The translations under genes were made by a program, and so were the position numbers. A stretch of DNA of 64,000 nt, taken from positions 1,605,001-1,669,000 of the forward strand of contig NZ_CP120717.1 of NCBI RefSeq assembly GCF_032883915.1. Reading direction: 5' to 3'. Source of the DNA: Endozoicomonas sp. 8E (lineage in GTDB: Bacteria > Pseudomonadota > Gammaproteobacteria > Pseudomonadales > Endozoicomonadaceae). The notes beneath the pieces were generated by a model, which had not been told where the DNA came from, did not search any database, and saw only the letters and a program-made list of their open reading frames with translations. Positions 51,420 through 59,698 of the stretch are shown here, in pieces; position 1 is the first letter of the stretch, and the number at the start of each line of letters is the position of its first letter.

Positions 51420-51488
51420 TGTGCCAAGTACGCACTCACAAAGTTGGTTGAAAGTAGTACAGCTTTTTTAACGAATGCAGGTGAAAGT

Positions 51489-52871
51489 ATGACCATGCTG
51501 TATGCCTTAAAGTCACTTTTTTTTTTAGTACTTTTGTTTTTTTATCAGCAGGGACTGGCAAACGACACTTATCGCCTTGAAAAATTTCGCAATTACCAAA
51601 TGAAAAACTGGAAACCACTTTCAAAAGAGCAACAAATGCGCACGGGGCAACCCGGCATGAGCCCACTTGAAAACATCCGCATTGGCTTTGTCAGACTTAA
51701 CTTAGCCTCTGACGATTTAACCGGAGATGGGCGACTGGAAATCTGTGAAGATTACGAGGTTGATGAGCAAGACTTTAATCGTTTGAACAACTTTTATTTT
51801 AATTATGTGAACAGGGGTAATCCTCAACGTCGAAAAGTTCGAATTCAAAGAGTGTTGAGACTCATACAGCGAATATTCGCTATGAATATAAATATGACCA
51901 ATGGACAAAGCCCGGCTGATAAACAGCGAGTTGGAGCAAAGGCAAAAAGTCTCTTTGAACAATTGTTTTTGTCTGTAAAAGTAAATGGCAGAAGTAATCC
52001 ATATTTCCATTATTTCTTTTTAGGTTCGGCGGCACATCAGTCCAGTCATGTCGGTGTTAATCATGGTCTGGTCCTGATGCTTCTTGCTTTTCTTGGTCCC
52101 CACTTTCTTTCCCCGTATGACTTTTATACTTATTGTAAAGTGCTGGGTAACAGATATACCAAACAAAGTTACGGCCGAGCATTCGACAGTTCATTGCTTT
52201 CTGAAAATATCAATGAATATAATTCTCCGCAAAGCATTGCCAATCAATTAATTGCAGCCCAGTTGGACGCAGAAACAGCACTTCTAATCGGTTTAACTGC
52301 AATAGCATCAGCAGCTTTCCAGTGCGTGAATCTTGATAAGGAATTGCAAGAGACACTAGAAACTGTGTTACGAGAATACTTGCAAGACGATCTTCTGATC
52401 ATTCTTCACAGCAATATTGTCAGCTATTGCCACCCTGTTAGCTCATGCCCGGCACCCAGAGCTATGTTTACCGGGGCAGGCATCGAAAGGTTTACACGCA
52501 GTCTTGTAGGCATTGACTTCAGTTCTGAGAGTTCAGACAGTGAGTATTTTGTTGAGGAGTCAAATTCTGAGCATCAGGATCAGTCGATAGTCATACAACA
52601 ACAAAATGAACTGATAACCCAACTACGACGGGAATTAGCATACCAAACCGCAACGGAGGAAGCAGGTGCAGTTGGAGGAGTCTCAGGAGAAACCAAAAAA
52701 TGCCCACTTTGTACCGGACAAATGACAGATAATATAGTGTTAAATCGCTGTGGACACGCCGGTTTTTGCAAGAACTGTGCTGAGCAACTTGTATATGAAC
52801 AGAGGAAGTGTCCCTTTTGTCGGGATATACCGTTGTCGTATATTAAGATTCGTGACATGTCTTTTCCCTGA
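51489..52871 (+). CDS. Secreted RING-finger protein, copy 1
   Basis: 460 residues. Signal peptide to about LA|NDTY; N-terminal type A (YRLEKF...NWKPLSKEQQ). An EF-hand-like loop DLTGDGRLEICE is followed by an unrecognised helical region with LVLMLLAFLGPHFLS and NINEYNSPQSIANQL. A short acidic stretch, IQQQNELITQLRRE helix, and RING at about 405-444: CPLC, CGH, CKNC, CPFC with Arg straight after. The acidic linker is shorter than in other copies. Start at 51489 matches the conserved signal peptide and AGGTGA site; the frame is open to 51444. Likely E3-type host-directed activity is inference. Confidence 0.93.
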   Translation: MTMLYALKSLFFLVLLFFYQQGLANDTYRLEKFRNYQMKNWKPLSKEQQMRTGQPGMSPLENIRIGFVRLNLASDDLTGDGRLEICEDYEVDEQDFNRLNNFYFNYVNRGNPQRRKVRIQRVLRLIQRIFAMNINMTNGQSPADKQRVGAKAKSLFEQLFLSVKVNGRSNPYFHYFFLGSAAHQSSHVGVNHGLVLMLLAFLGPHFLSPYDFYTYCKVLGNRYTKQSYGRAFDSSLLSENINEYNSPQSIANQLIAAQLDAETALLIGLTAIASAAFQCVNLDKELQETLETVLREYLQDDLLIILHSNIVSYCHPVSSCPAPRAMFTGAGIERFTRSLVGIDFSSESSDSEYFVEESNSEHQDQSIVIQQQNELITQLRRELAYQTATEEAGAVGGVSGETKKCPLCTGQMTDNIVLNRCGHAGFCKNCAEQLVYEQRKCPFCRDIPLSYIKIRDMSFP

Positions 52872-52922
52872 ATGCTGCACAGTGACAGCCTGATGTTTCT
52901 CCTTCGAAGTTAGTGGGATCAG

Positions 52923-53036
52923 CTCTCTTTTCCCCATCAGGATAGACCTGAGGCCAGGCATGAGGTGGTCGGTATCAATGATAATATCCGGATCAGCTTT
53001 TTCTATTGGCTTCCATGGCCTATATAAATATGTGCC
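52923..53036 (-). mobile_element. IS66-type transposase remnant, unit 1-2
   Basis: Antisense reading gives YRPWKPIEKADPDIII then DTDHLMPGLRSILMGKR. This resembles the C-terminal IS66 pattern 'nrWe.LtrfL.dGr.eIDNN..E.aLRpi.lGRKN'. Only about 40 codons remain. The promoter-like block of gene 2 lies in its 5' part. Confidence 0.6.
53021..53030 (+). promoter_or_regulatory. Promoter-like block of RING gene 2
   Basis: TATATAAATA within GGATCAGCTTTTTCTATTGG...CCATGGCCTATATAAATATGTGCC context, 70 bases before the gene. The same block stands before copies 1, 3 and 8. Confidence 0.5.
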
Positions 53037-53099
53037 AGGGACGCTCAAACAGAGCTCGTTAATAGTAACGCAGTTGTTTTAACGAATACCGGTGAAAGT

Positions 53100-54539
53100 A
53101 TGGTCATACCCTGTGACTTAAAGACGTTTTTGTTTTCAGTATTTTTGTTTTTTTATCAGCAGGGACTGGCAAACGACACCTATGGCCTTGAAGAGTTTTG
53201 CCAGTATCAAAAGACAAACTGGAAACCGTCTCCGGAAAAACAACAAAACTACACAGCTCAACCCGCCATGGACCCTCTTGAAGACATCCGTGTTGGCTTT
53301 CTCAGGCTTAATTTAGCCTCTGACGATTTATCTGGCGATGAGCGACTGGAAATTTGTGAAAAATACGAGGTTGCTGAACAAGACTTTAGAAATCTGATAA
53401 ACCTTTATTTTGATTATGTGAACATGGGTGATCCTCAGTATCGAAAAGTTCGCATTCAAAAAATGCTGAGACTCATAAAACGTATATTCGCTATTAATAC
53501 AAATATTACCAATGGAAAAAGCCGGGCAGAGAGAAAACTAATCGAGATAGCGGCAAAAAGCCTTTTTGAACAAATGTTCTTGTCTCCCAATATAAATGGC
53601 AGCAGTAATCCTTATTTCAATTATTTTGATTCAACTCCTGAGTCACATCGGCCCTATAATTTCGGAGTTAATAACGGTCTGGTCCTGATGCTTCTTGCTT
53701 TTCTTGGTCCCCACTTTCTTTCCATGGAGCAATTGAATACCAATTTTGGCGTCTTGAATAAAAAATATACCGGAAAAAGCTACGTTCGAGCATTCAACCG
53801 TGGATTGCTTTCTAGAAATATCGATGAATATAATTCTCCGCAAGGCATTGCCAATCAATTAAATAGAGCTGAATTGGACGCAGGAACAGCACTTCTAATC
53901 GGCTTAAGTGCAATGGCATCATCAACTTATCAGTACATGTGTACACAACTGGAATCGCGAGATACACTGGAAACCGTGTTGATAAGTTACTTATTACCCG
54001 GTCTTCTGCCCATTGTCTACAGAAATATAACCCGCCATTGCCTCCCTCCCTCGCGCCTTCTACCTAGGGTTATGTTGACCGTGAGTGGTATCCAGGAGTT
54101 TACACAGAGTATTTTGGGTATTGACCTCACACCTGCATCATCGTCAGAAAGTCTGAGCAATCTAAGGTTTTTACATTACTTAAGTTTTTATTCTGAGGAT
54201 TCAGACAGTGAGGATTCTATTGAGGAGTCGGATTCTGAGTATCAGGATCAGTCAATAGTTATTCAACAACAAAATGAACTCATAGCCGAATTGCGACGGG
54301 AATCAGCAAGGCAGCCTGCAAGGGAGGAAGCTGGAGCAGTTGGAGGAGCTCTGGTAGAAACCAAAAAATGTCCAATTTGTCGCAACCCGGTGGAAGATAC
54401 TATGTTGTTGGCAAGTTGTGGGCACGCTGGTTTTTGCAAAGATTGTGCTGAGCGAATTATAGATGAACAGAGGGGTTGTCCCTTTTGTCGGGAAAGACCC
54501 TCATCATACATTAGGGTTATTGACATGTCTTTTCCTTGA
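53100..54539 (+). CDS. Secreted RING-finger protein, copy 2
   Basis: 479 residues. Signal peptide with cleavage predicted after Ala 24 (QQGLA|NDTY); N-terminal type B (YGLEEF...NWKPSPEKQQ). The EF-hand-like loop spans Asp 76-Glu 87 (DLSGDERLEICE) with Glu replacing the usual Gly. Long helical region, acidic EDSDSEDSIEESDSE linker, QQQNELIAELRRE helix, RING about 424-463 (CPIC, CGH, CKDC, CPFC-Arg) and tail SSYIRVIDMSFP. 228 bases separate it from copies 1 and 3 alike. Confidence 0.93.
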   Translation: MVIPCDLKTFLFSVFLFFYQQGLANDTYGLEEFCQYQKTNWKPSPEKQQNYTAQPAMDPLEDIRVGFLRLNLASDDLSGDERLEICEKYEVAEQDFRNLINLYFDYVNMGDPQYRKVRIQKMLRLIKRIFAINTNITNGKSRAERKLIEIAAKSLFEQMFLSPNINGSSNPYFNYFDSTPESHRPYNFGVNNGLVLMLLAFLGPHFLSMEQLNTNFGVLNKKYTGKSYVRAFNRGLLSRNIDEYNSPQGIANQLNRAELDAGTALLIGLSAMASSTYQYMCTQLESRDTLETVLISYLLPGLLPIVYRNITRHCLPPSRLLPRVMLTVSGIQEFTQSILGIDLTPASSSESLSNLRFLHYLSFYSEDSDSEDSIEESDSEYQDQSIVIQQQNELIAELRRESARQPAREEAGAVGGALVETKKCPICRNPVEDTMLLASCGHAGFCKDCAERIIDEQRGCPFCRERPSSYIRVIDMSFP

Positions 54540-54584
54540 GTGTGGCACAGTGCCAGTCTGATGCTTCTCCTTCCGGATTAGTGG

Positions 54585-54710
54585 GATCAGCGTTCTTCTT
54601 CCCATAGAGATACACCCGAGACCAGGCTTCAGGTAATTGCTGTTAATGGCAATATCCGGATCAGCTTTTTCTATTGGTTTCCATGTCCTATATAAATATG
54701 TGCTAAGGAA
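54585..54710 (-). mobile_element. IS66-type transposase remnant, unit 2-3
   Basis: Antisense YRTWKPIEKADPDIAI then NSNYLKPGLGCISMGRR, the same fragment as in unit 1-2 with further drift. Non-functional. Confidence 0.58.
54689..54698 (+). promoter_or_regulatory. Promoter-like block of RING gene 3
   Basis: TATATAAATA after CAGCTTTTTCTATTGG, 70 bases before the gene. Confidence 0.5.
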
Positions 54711-54767
54711 GATCACAGAAAGATCATTAATAGCAGTGCAGCTGTTTTAACGAATGCAGGTGAAAAT

Positions 54768-56201
54768 ATGGCCATATCATTTGCCTTAAAGACGCTTTTG
54801 TTTTCAGTGTTTTTGTTTTTTTATCAGCAGGGGCTGGCAAACGACACTTATCGCCTTGAAAAATTTCGCCATCATCAAATAAAAAACTGGAAGCAGCTTT
54901 CAAAAGAGCAACAAAGGTGCTCGGGTCAGCTCGGCATGAGCCCAGTTGAAAATATCCGCATTGGCTTTGTCAGGCTTAATTTAGTCTCTGACGATGTATC
55001 TGGAGACGAGCGAGTGGAAATCTGTGAAGATTACGAAGTTGATGAGCAAGACTTCAATCGTCTGAACAACTTTTATTTTAATTATGTGAACAGGGGGAAC
55101 CCTCAACGTCGAAAAGTTCGAATTCAAAGAATACTGAGACTAATACATCGTATATTCGCTATTAATATAAATAGGTTCAATGATCAAAGTCGGGCAGAGA
55201 AAGAGTTAGTCAATGTAATGGCAAAAAGCCTTTTTGATCAATTGTTTTTGTCTGATTATATAAATGGCAGTATTAATCTTTATTTCCATTATTTCTATTT
55301 AGCTCCGGCGGAACAGCGGTGCAATTCTGCCGGTGTTAATAACGAACTTGTCCTGATATTTCTTGCTTTTCTTGGTCCCCACTTTCTTACCTATGACGAA
55401 CTTCATATCTGCTTTACAGTGTTGTATAACAGATATACTGTAAAAAACCACGACAAAGCATACGACCGTGCATTGCTTTCTGAAAATATCAATGAATATA
55501 ATTCTCCGCAAAGTCTTGCCAATCAGCTAATTGCAGCTGAATTGGACGCAGAAATAGCGCTTCTAATTGGTTTAACTGCAATGGCAACAGCAGCTATTCA
55601 GCGCATGTATTTAGGACAGGAGTCGCAAGAGACACTGGAAACCTTGTTGATAAGATGCTTGCCATACGAGCTTCTGGGCACTATTTACACCAAGATGTCC
55701 AGCCATTGCCACACTCGACGCACGCGCTGTAGACTTGGGGTTATGTTCACCGAGTATGGTATGCGAGAGTTTACACACAGTATTGTTGGTATTGATCCCA
55801 CTCCTGTATTACCAGAGGCATCTTCCTTAGAAAGCCTCGAATTTCTGAATCAGTATCCTAGTTCAGGCAGTGAGGTTTCTGTTGAGGAGTCGGATTCTGA
55901 GGATCATGATCAGTCAATAGTTATTCAACAACAAAATGAACTGATAGCCGAGCTAAGACAGGAATTAGCAAACCAGTCTGCAACGGAGGAGGCAGGTGCA
56001 GCAGGAGGAGTCACAGGAGTCACTAAAAAATGTGGAGCTTGCCTCAAGCCACTGGAAGAAATGATCAAGTTCGAAAGTTGTGAGCACGCTGGTTTGTGCC
56101 AGATTTGTATTGAGCGAATTATACGGGAGCAGACCGGTTGCCCCTATTGTCGGTTAAAATCGGAATCATACAAGAGAGTTTTAGATATGTCTTCTCATTA
56201 A
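54768..56201 (+). CDS. Secreted RING-finger protein, copy 3
   Basis: 477 residues. N-terminal type A (YRLEKFRHHQIKNWKQLSKEQQ pattern) like copies 1 and 6, but the RING is type 2 (about 422-461): CGAC, CEH, CQIC, CPYC-Arg with tail SYKRVLDMSSH. The EF-hand-like loop is DVSGDERVEICE. The acidic linker reads SGSEVSVEESDSEDHDQ. The type 2 RING lacks the hydrophobic residue between the first two cysteines seen in CPIC/CPLC, a position that contacts E2 in many RINGs, so specificity may differ. Confidence 0.92.
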   Translation: MAISFALKTLLFSVFLFFYQQGLANDTYRLEKFRHHQIKNWKQLSKEQQRCSGQLGMSPVENIRIGFVRLNLVSDDVSGDERVEICEDYEVDEQDFNRLNNFYFNYVNRGNPQRRKVRIQRILRLIHRIFAININRFNDQSRAEKELVNVMAKSLFDQLFLSDYINGSINLYFHYFYLAPAEQRCNSAGVNNELVLIFLAFLGPHFLTYDELHICFTVLYNRYTVKNHDKAYDRALLSENINEYNSPQSLANQLIAAELDAEIALLIGLTAMATAAIQRMYLGQESQETLETLLIRCLPYELLGTIYTKMSSHCHTRRTRCRLGVMFTEYGMREFTHSIVGIDPTPVLPEASSLESLEFLNQYPSSGSEVSVEESDSEDHDQSIVIQQQNELIAELRQELANQSATEEAGAAGGVTGVTKKCGACLKPLEEMIKFESCEHAGLCQICIERIIREQTGCPYCRLKSESYKRVLDMSSH

Positions 56202-56260
56202 ACATTGGTTGTCACCTCTTCAGTTGCAACGGATCGGCTTTTTTTATTGGTTACCATGGT

Positions 56261-56272
56261 CTATAAAAATAG
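56261..56272 (+). promoter_or_regulatory. Promoter-like block of RING gene 4
   Basis: CTATAAAAATAG replaces CTATATAAATATG; GGATCGGCTTTTTTTATTGG precedes it. The 153-base intergenic region keeps only this part of the transposase-derived segment. Confidence 0.4.
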
Positions 56273-56354
56273 GTGCCTGGGACGCTTACGCAAAGCTCGT
56301 TAATAGTAGTACGACAACAGTAGTGCAGCTGTTTTAACGAACGCCGGTGACAGT

Positions 56355-57791
56355 ATGACTATACCATGTGCTTTAGAGACGCTTTTGTGTTCAGTGTTGT
56401 TGCTTTTTTATCAGCATGGGCTAGCTAACGACACCTATGGTCTGGAAGAATTTCGTCATCATCAAAAGACAAACTGTAAACCACCTTTAGAAAAACAACA
56501 AAACTGCAAAGGTCAACCCGCCATAAGCCCACTTGAAAACATTCGCATTGGCTTTGTCAGGCTTAATTTAGCTTCTGATGATCTATCAGGAGATGGGCGA
56601 TTGGAAATCTGTGAAAATTACCAGGTTACTGAGCAGGACTTTGCACGTCTGAACAATTTTTATTTTAATTATGTGGGCGTGGGTGATCCTCAATATCGAA
56701 AAGCTCGTATTCAAAGAATGCTGAGACTCATACATCGCATATTCTCTACGAATATAAATATGATCAATGTGCAAAGTCCGGAAGATAGAGGACTAATTAA
56801 TGTAACGGCAAGAAACCTTTTTAAACAATTGTTTGCGACTGCCAGCATAAATGGTGAAAGTAATCCTTGTTTCAATTATTTTCATTTCGTTCCGGATGCC
56901 CCTCAGCCCAATTACGTTTGTGTTAATAACGACCTGGCCCTGATGTTCCTTGCTTTTCTTGGTTTCCACTTTTTTTACAAGGATGAACTTTATACCAGCT
57001 TTTGTATGTTACATAACATATATACCGGACAAAGCTACGATCAAGCATTCGACAGTGCACTGCTTTCTGAAAATATCAATGAATATAATTCTCCGCAAAG
57101 CCTTGCCAATCAATTAAATACAGCCGGATTGGACGCAGAAACAGCACTTCTAATCGGTTTAACTGCAATGGCATCAGCCGCTTTCCAACGCAGTAGTTCG
57201 GGACTGGAATCGCAAGAGACACTGGAAACCTTGCTGATAAGATGCTTGCCATGCGAGTTTCTGAGCATTGTCTACAGCAATATAGCCAGTCATTGCCACT
57301 CTGGATACTCGTGCCCTATACCTATGGCTATGTTTACCGAAGAGGGCATGCAAGAGTTTACACACAGTATTGTGGGTATTCACCCAACACCTGCATTATC
57401 GGAGGCATATTCGTTCGAAAGTCTGGACTATCTATTGGATTATTCTGAAAGTTCATACAGTGAGGGTTCTGATGAAGAGTCGGATTCTGAGGATCAGGAA
57501 CAGTCAATCGTTATTCAACAACAAAATGAACTGATAGCCCAGCTACGACAGGAATTTGCAAGCCAGCCTGCAACGAATGAAGCGGGTGCCGTTGGAGGGA
57601 TTAGTGGAGTCACCAAAAAGTGTGGAGTTTGTCTCAAGCCACTGGAAGAAATGATGAAGTTCGAAAGTTGTGAACACGCCGGTCTGTGTCAGATTTGTAT
57701 TGAACGAATTATACTGGAGCAGACCGGCTGTCCCTATTGTCGGGTAAAATCGGAATCATATAAGAGGGTTTTAGATATGTCTTCTCATTGA
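56355..57791 (+). CDS. Secreted RING-finger protein, copy 4
   Basis: 478 residues. N-terminal type B with two extra cysteines (TNCKPP and QNCKGQ). EF-hand-like loop DLSGDGRLEICE, a full match to the 12-residue consensus. RING type 2 (about 423-462; CGVC, CEH, CQIC, CPYC-Arg) and tail SYKRVLDMSSH, nearly the same as copy 3. Copies 3 and 4 also share their 3' flank (CATTGGTTGTCACCTCTTC), so they descend from a local duplication at the 3' end. Confidence 0.92.
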   Translation: MTIPCALETLLCSVLLLFYQHGLANDTYGLEEFRHHQKTNCKPPLEKQQNCKGQPAISPLENIRIGFVRLNLASDDLSGDGRLEICENYQVTEQDFARLNNFYFNYVGVGDPQYRKARIQRMLRLIHRIFSTNINMINVQSPEDRGLINVTARNLFKQLFATASINGESNPCFNYFHFVPDAPQPNYVCVNNDLALMFLAFLGFHFFYKDELYTSFCMLHNIYTGQSYDQAFDSALLSENINEYNSPQSLANQLNTAGLDAETALLIGLTAMASAAFQRSSSGLESQETLETLLIRCLPCEFLSIVYSNIASHCHSGYSCPIPMAMFTEEGMQEFTHSIVGIHPTPALSEAYSFESLDYLLDYSESSYSEGSDEESDSEDQEQSIVIQQQNELIAQLRQEFASQPATNEAGAVGGISGVTKKCGVCLKPLEEMMKFESCEHAGLCQICIERIILEQTGCPYCRVKSESYKRVLDMSSH

Positions 57792-57851
57792 GCATTGGTT
57801 GTCACCTCTTCGGTTGCAACGGAGAGGCTTTTTCTATTGGTCTTCATAGCC

Positions 57852-57861
57852 TATATAAACA
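57852..57861 (+). promoter_or_regulatory. Promoter-like block of RING gene 5
   Basis: TATATAAACA after GGCTTTTTCTATTGG, 69 bases before the gene. The intergenic region is only 138 bases and has lost most of the transposase remnant. Confidence 0.45.
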
Positions 57862-57929
57862 TTTGCCAAGGATGCTTATACAAAGCTCATTAACAGTAGG
57901 AGGCTCGTTTAACGAATGCAGGTTAAAGT

Positions 57930-59363
57930 ATGACCCTACAATGTGCCTTTAAGACGCTTTTGTTTTTAATATTTTTGTTTTTTTGTCGGCAGGGCGTGGC
58001 AAACGATACCTATGGCATTGAAGAGTTTCGCCAGTATCAAAAGACATACTGGAAACCGCCTTCAAAAAAACAAAAGATGCATACAGGTCAACCCGCCATG
58101 AGCCCACTTGAAAACATTCGTATTGGCTTTGTCAGCCTTAATTTAGCCTCTGACGATGTATCTGGCGATGAGCGACTGGAAATCTGTGAAACATACGAGA
58201 TTACTCAGCAAGGCTTTGAACTTCTGATAAGCTTTTACTCTAATTATGTCAACATGGGAGACCCTCATTATCGAAAAGTTCGCATTCAAAGAGTATTGAG
58301 ACTGATGCATCGTATATTCACTATAAATATAAATAAGACCAATGGACAGAGTCAGGCAGATAAAGAGTTAATCAATGCAACGGCAAAAAGCCTTTATGAG
58401 CAATTGTTTTTGTATGTCAACATAAATGGCAGCACTAATCCTTATTTTCATTATTTTCATTTCGCTACGGCGGTAGAGCAGTCCAATTCTGTCGGTGTTA
58501 ATCACGATCTGGTCCTGGTGTTCCTTGCTTTTCTTGGTCCCCACTTTCTTTCCAGGGAGGAGCTTTATACCAACTTTAGAGTATTGGATCAAAAATATAC
58601 CGTAAGAAGCTACAATCGAGCATTCGACCGTGGATTGCTTTGTAAAAATATCAATGAATATAATTCTCCGACAAGTATTGCCAATCAATTAAATACAGCT
58701 GAATTGGACGCAGGAACAGCACTTCTAATCGGTTTAACTTCAATGGCATCGGCCGCTTTCCAGCGCATGGATTCAGGGCTGGAATCGCAAGAGACATTGG
58801 AAACCGTGTTGATAAAATGTCTGCCATACGAGCTTTTGGCCATTGTCTATAGCAATATTGCCAGCCGTTGCTATCCTCCCTCGCGCCTCGTACCCGGGGC
58901 TATGTTTACCGTAGATGGTATGCAAGAATTTACCCTCATTATCGTGGGTATTGACCTCAGAGCTTTATTATCGGAGGCATCTGCGTCAGAAAGTCTGGAA
59001 TATCTTCTGGATTATTCTGAGAGTTCAGGCAGTGAGGGATCTGCTGAGGAGTCGGATTCTGAGGATCAGGATCAGTCAATAGTCATTCAACAGCAAAATG
59101 CACTGATAGCCGAACTACGCCAGGAATTAGCAAACCAGCCTGCAACGGAAGAAGCGGGTGCGGTTGGAGGAGCCTCAGAAGAAATCAAAAAATGTCCAAT
59201 TTGTCGCAACCCAGTGACGGATATTATGCTGTTACAAAATTGTGGGCACGCTGGTTTTTGCGAGGATTGTGCTGTGCGACTAATATGCGAGCAGAAGGGC
59301 TGTCCCTTTTGTCGGGCAACACCTTCGTCCTACGTCAGGGTTCTCGACATGTCTTTTCCTTGA
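57930..59363 (+). CDS. Secreted RING-finger protein, copy 5
   Basis: 477 residues. N-terminal type B variant (YGIEEFRQYQKTYWKPPSKKQ). EF-hand-like loop DVSGDERLEICE. RING type 1 (about 422-461; CPIC, CGH, CEDC, CPFC-Arg) and tail SYVRVLDMSFP. The acidic linker SGSEGSAEESDSEDQDQ and helix IQQQNALIAELRQEL are kept. The signal peptide has CRQGVA|NDTY in place of YQQGLA|NDTY. Confidence 0.93.
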   Translation: MTLQCAFKTLLFLIFLFFCRQGVANDTYGIEEFRQYQKTYWKPPSKKQKMHTGQPAMSPLENIRIGFVSLNLASDDVSGDERLEICETYEITQQGFELLISFYSNYVNMGDPHYRKVRIQRVLRLMHRIFTININKTNGQSQADKELINATAKSLYEQLFLYVNINGSTNPYFHYFHFATAVEQSNSVGVNHDLVLVFLAFLGPHFLSREELYTNFRVLDQKYTVRSYNRAFDRGLLCKNINEYNSPTSIANQLNTAELDAGTALLIGLTSMASAAFQRMDSGLESQETLETVLIKCLPYELLAIVYSNIASRCYPPSRLVPGAMFTVDGMQEFTLIIVGIDLRALLSEASASESLEYLLDYSESSGSEGSAEESDSEDQDQSIVIQQQNALIAELRQELANQPATEEAGAVGGASEEIKKCPICRNPVTDIMLLQNCGHAGFCEDCAVRLICEQKGCPFCRATPSSYVRVLDMSFP

Positions 59364-59379
59364 ATGTCTGCACAGCCAG

Positions 59380-59640
59380 TGTATTGCCTGATGGTAACTG
59401 ATACGTTCAAGCTCATTGACAAAATACTTGTAAGGATCAATGCCCGCAACAAGACAACTGACGGTTAATGTCCGGAACAGGGTAAGGTTGTCTGCCCCTT
59501 CCTGCATAGAGCCAAAAAAGCAGTTCTTTTCCTTATCGGGATACAACTGAGACCGGACAACAGGTGGTTGGCGTCAATGGCAACATCCAGATCAGCTTTT
59601 TCTATGGGTCTCCATAGCCTATAAAGATATGTGCTAAGGA
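59380..59640 (-). mobile_element. Longest IS66-type transposase remnant, unit 5-6
   Basis: Antisense YRLWRPIEKADLDVAID then ANHLLSGLSCIPI, continued after a frameshift by KNCFFGSMQEGADN and VAGIDPYKYFVNELERI. This follows the IS66 C-terminal order 'IDNNhlE..LRpi..GRKNwLFaGS..Ga......L..tckLnGidPyaYL.dvL.rI'. It is the best evidence for the origin of the shorter remnants. No inverted repeat ends were found. Confidence 0.7.
59618..59630 (+). promoter_or_regulatory. Promoter-like block of RING gene 6
   Basis: CCTATAAAGATAT, a variant of the CCTATATAAATAT block, after CAGCTTTTTCTATGGG and 69 bases before the gene. Confidence 0.42.
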
Positions 59641-59698
59641 AGCTCACACAAGGCTCACTGATAGCAGTGTAGCTTTTTTAACGAATGCAGGTGAAAGT

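Noticed and set aside
51444-51488. Longer start for RING copy 1
   Set aside because: The added residues translate the leader and would bury the signal peptide; the start at 51489 aligns with all other copies.
51466-51491. Five-codon leader ORF (MQVKV) overlapping the RING start codon
   Set aside because: The AACGAATGCAGG ATG gives MQVKV-stop with ATGA overlap in copies 1, 5 and 7, but is absent in 2 and 4, interrupted in 8 and runs on in 3 and 6, so it is better read as part of the conserved ribosome-binding leader.
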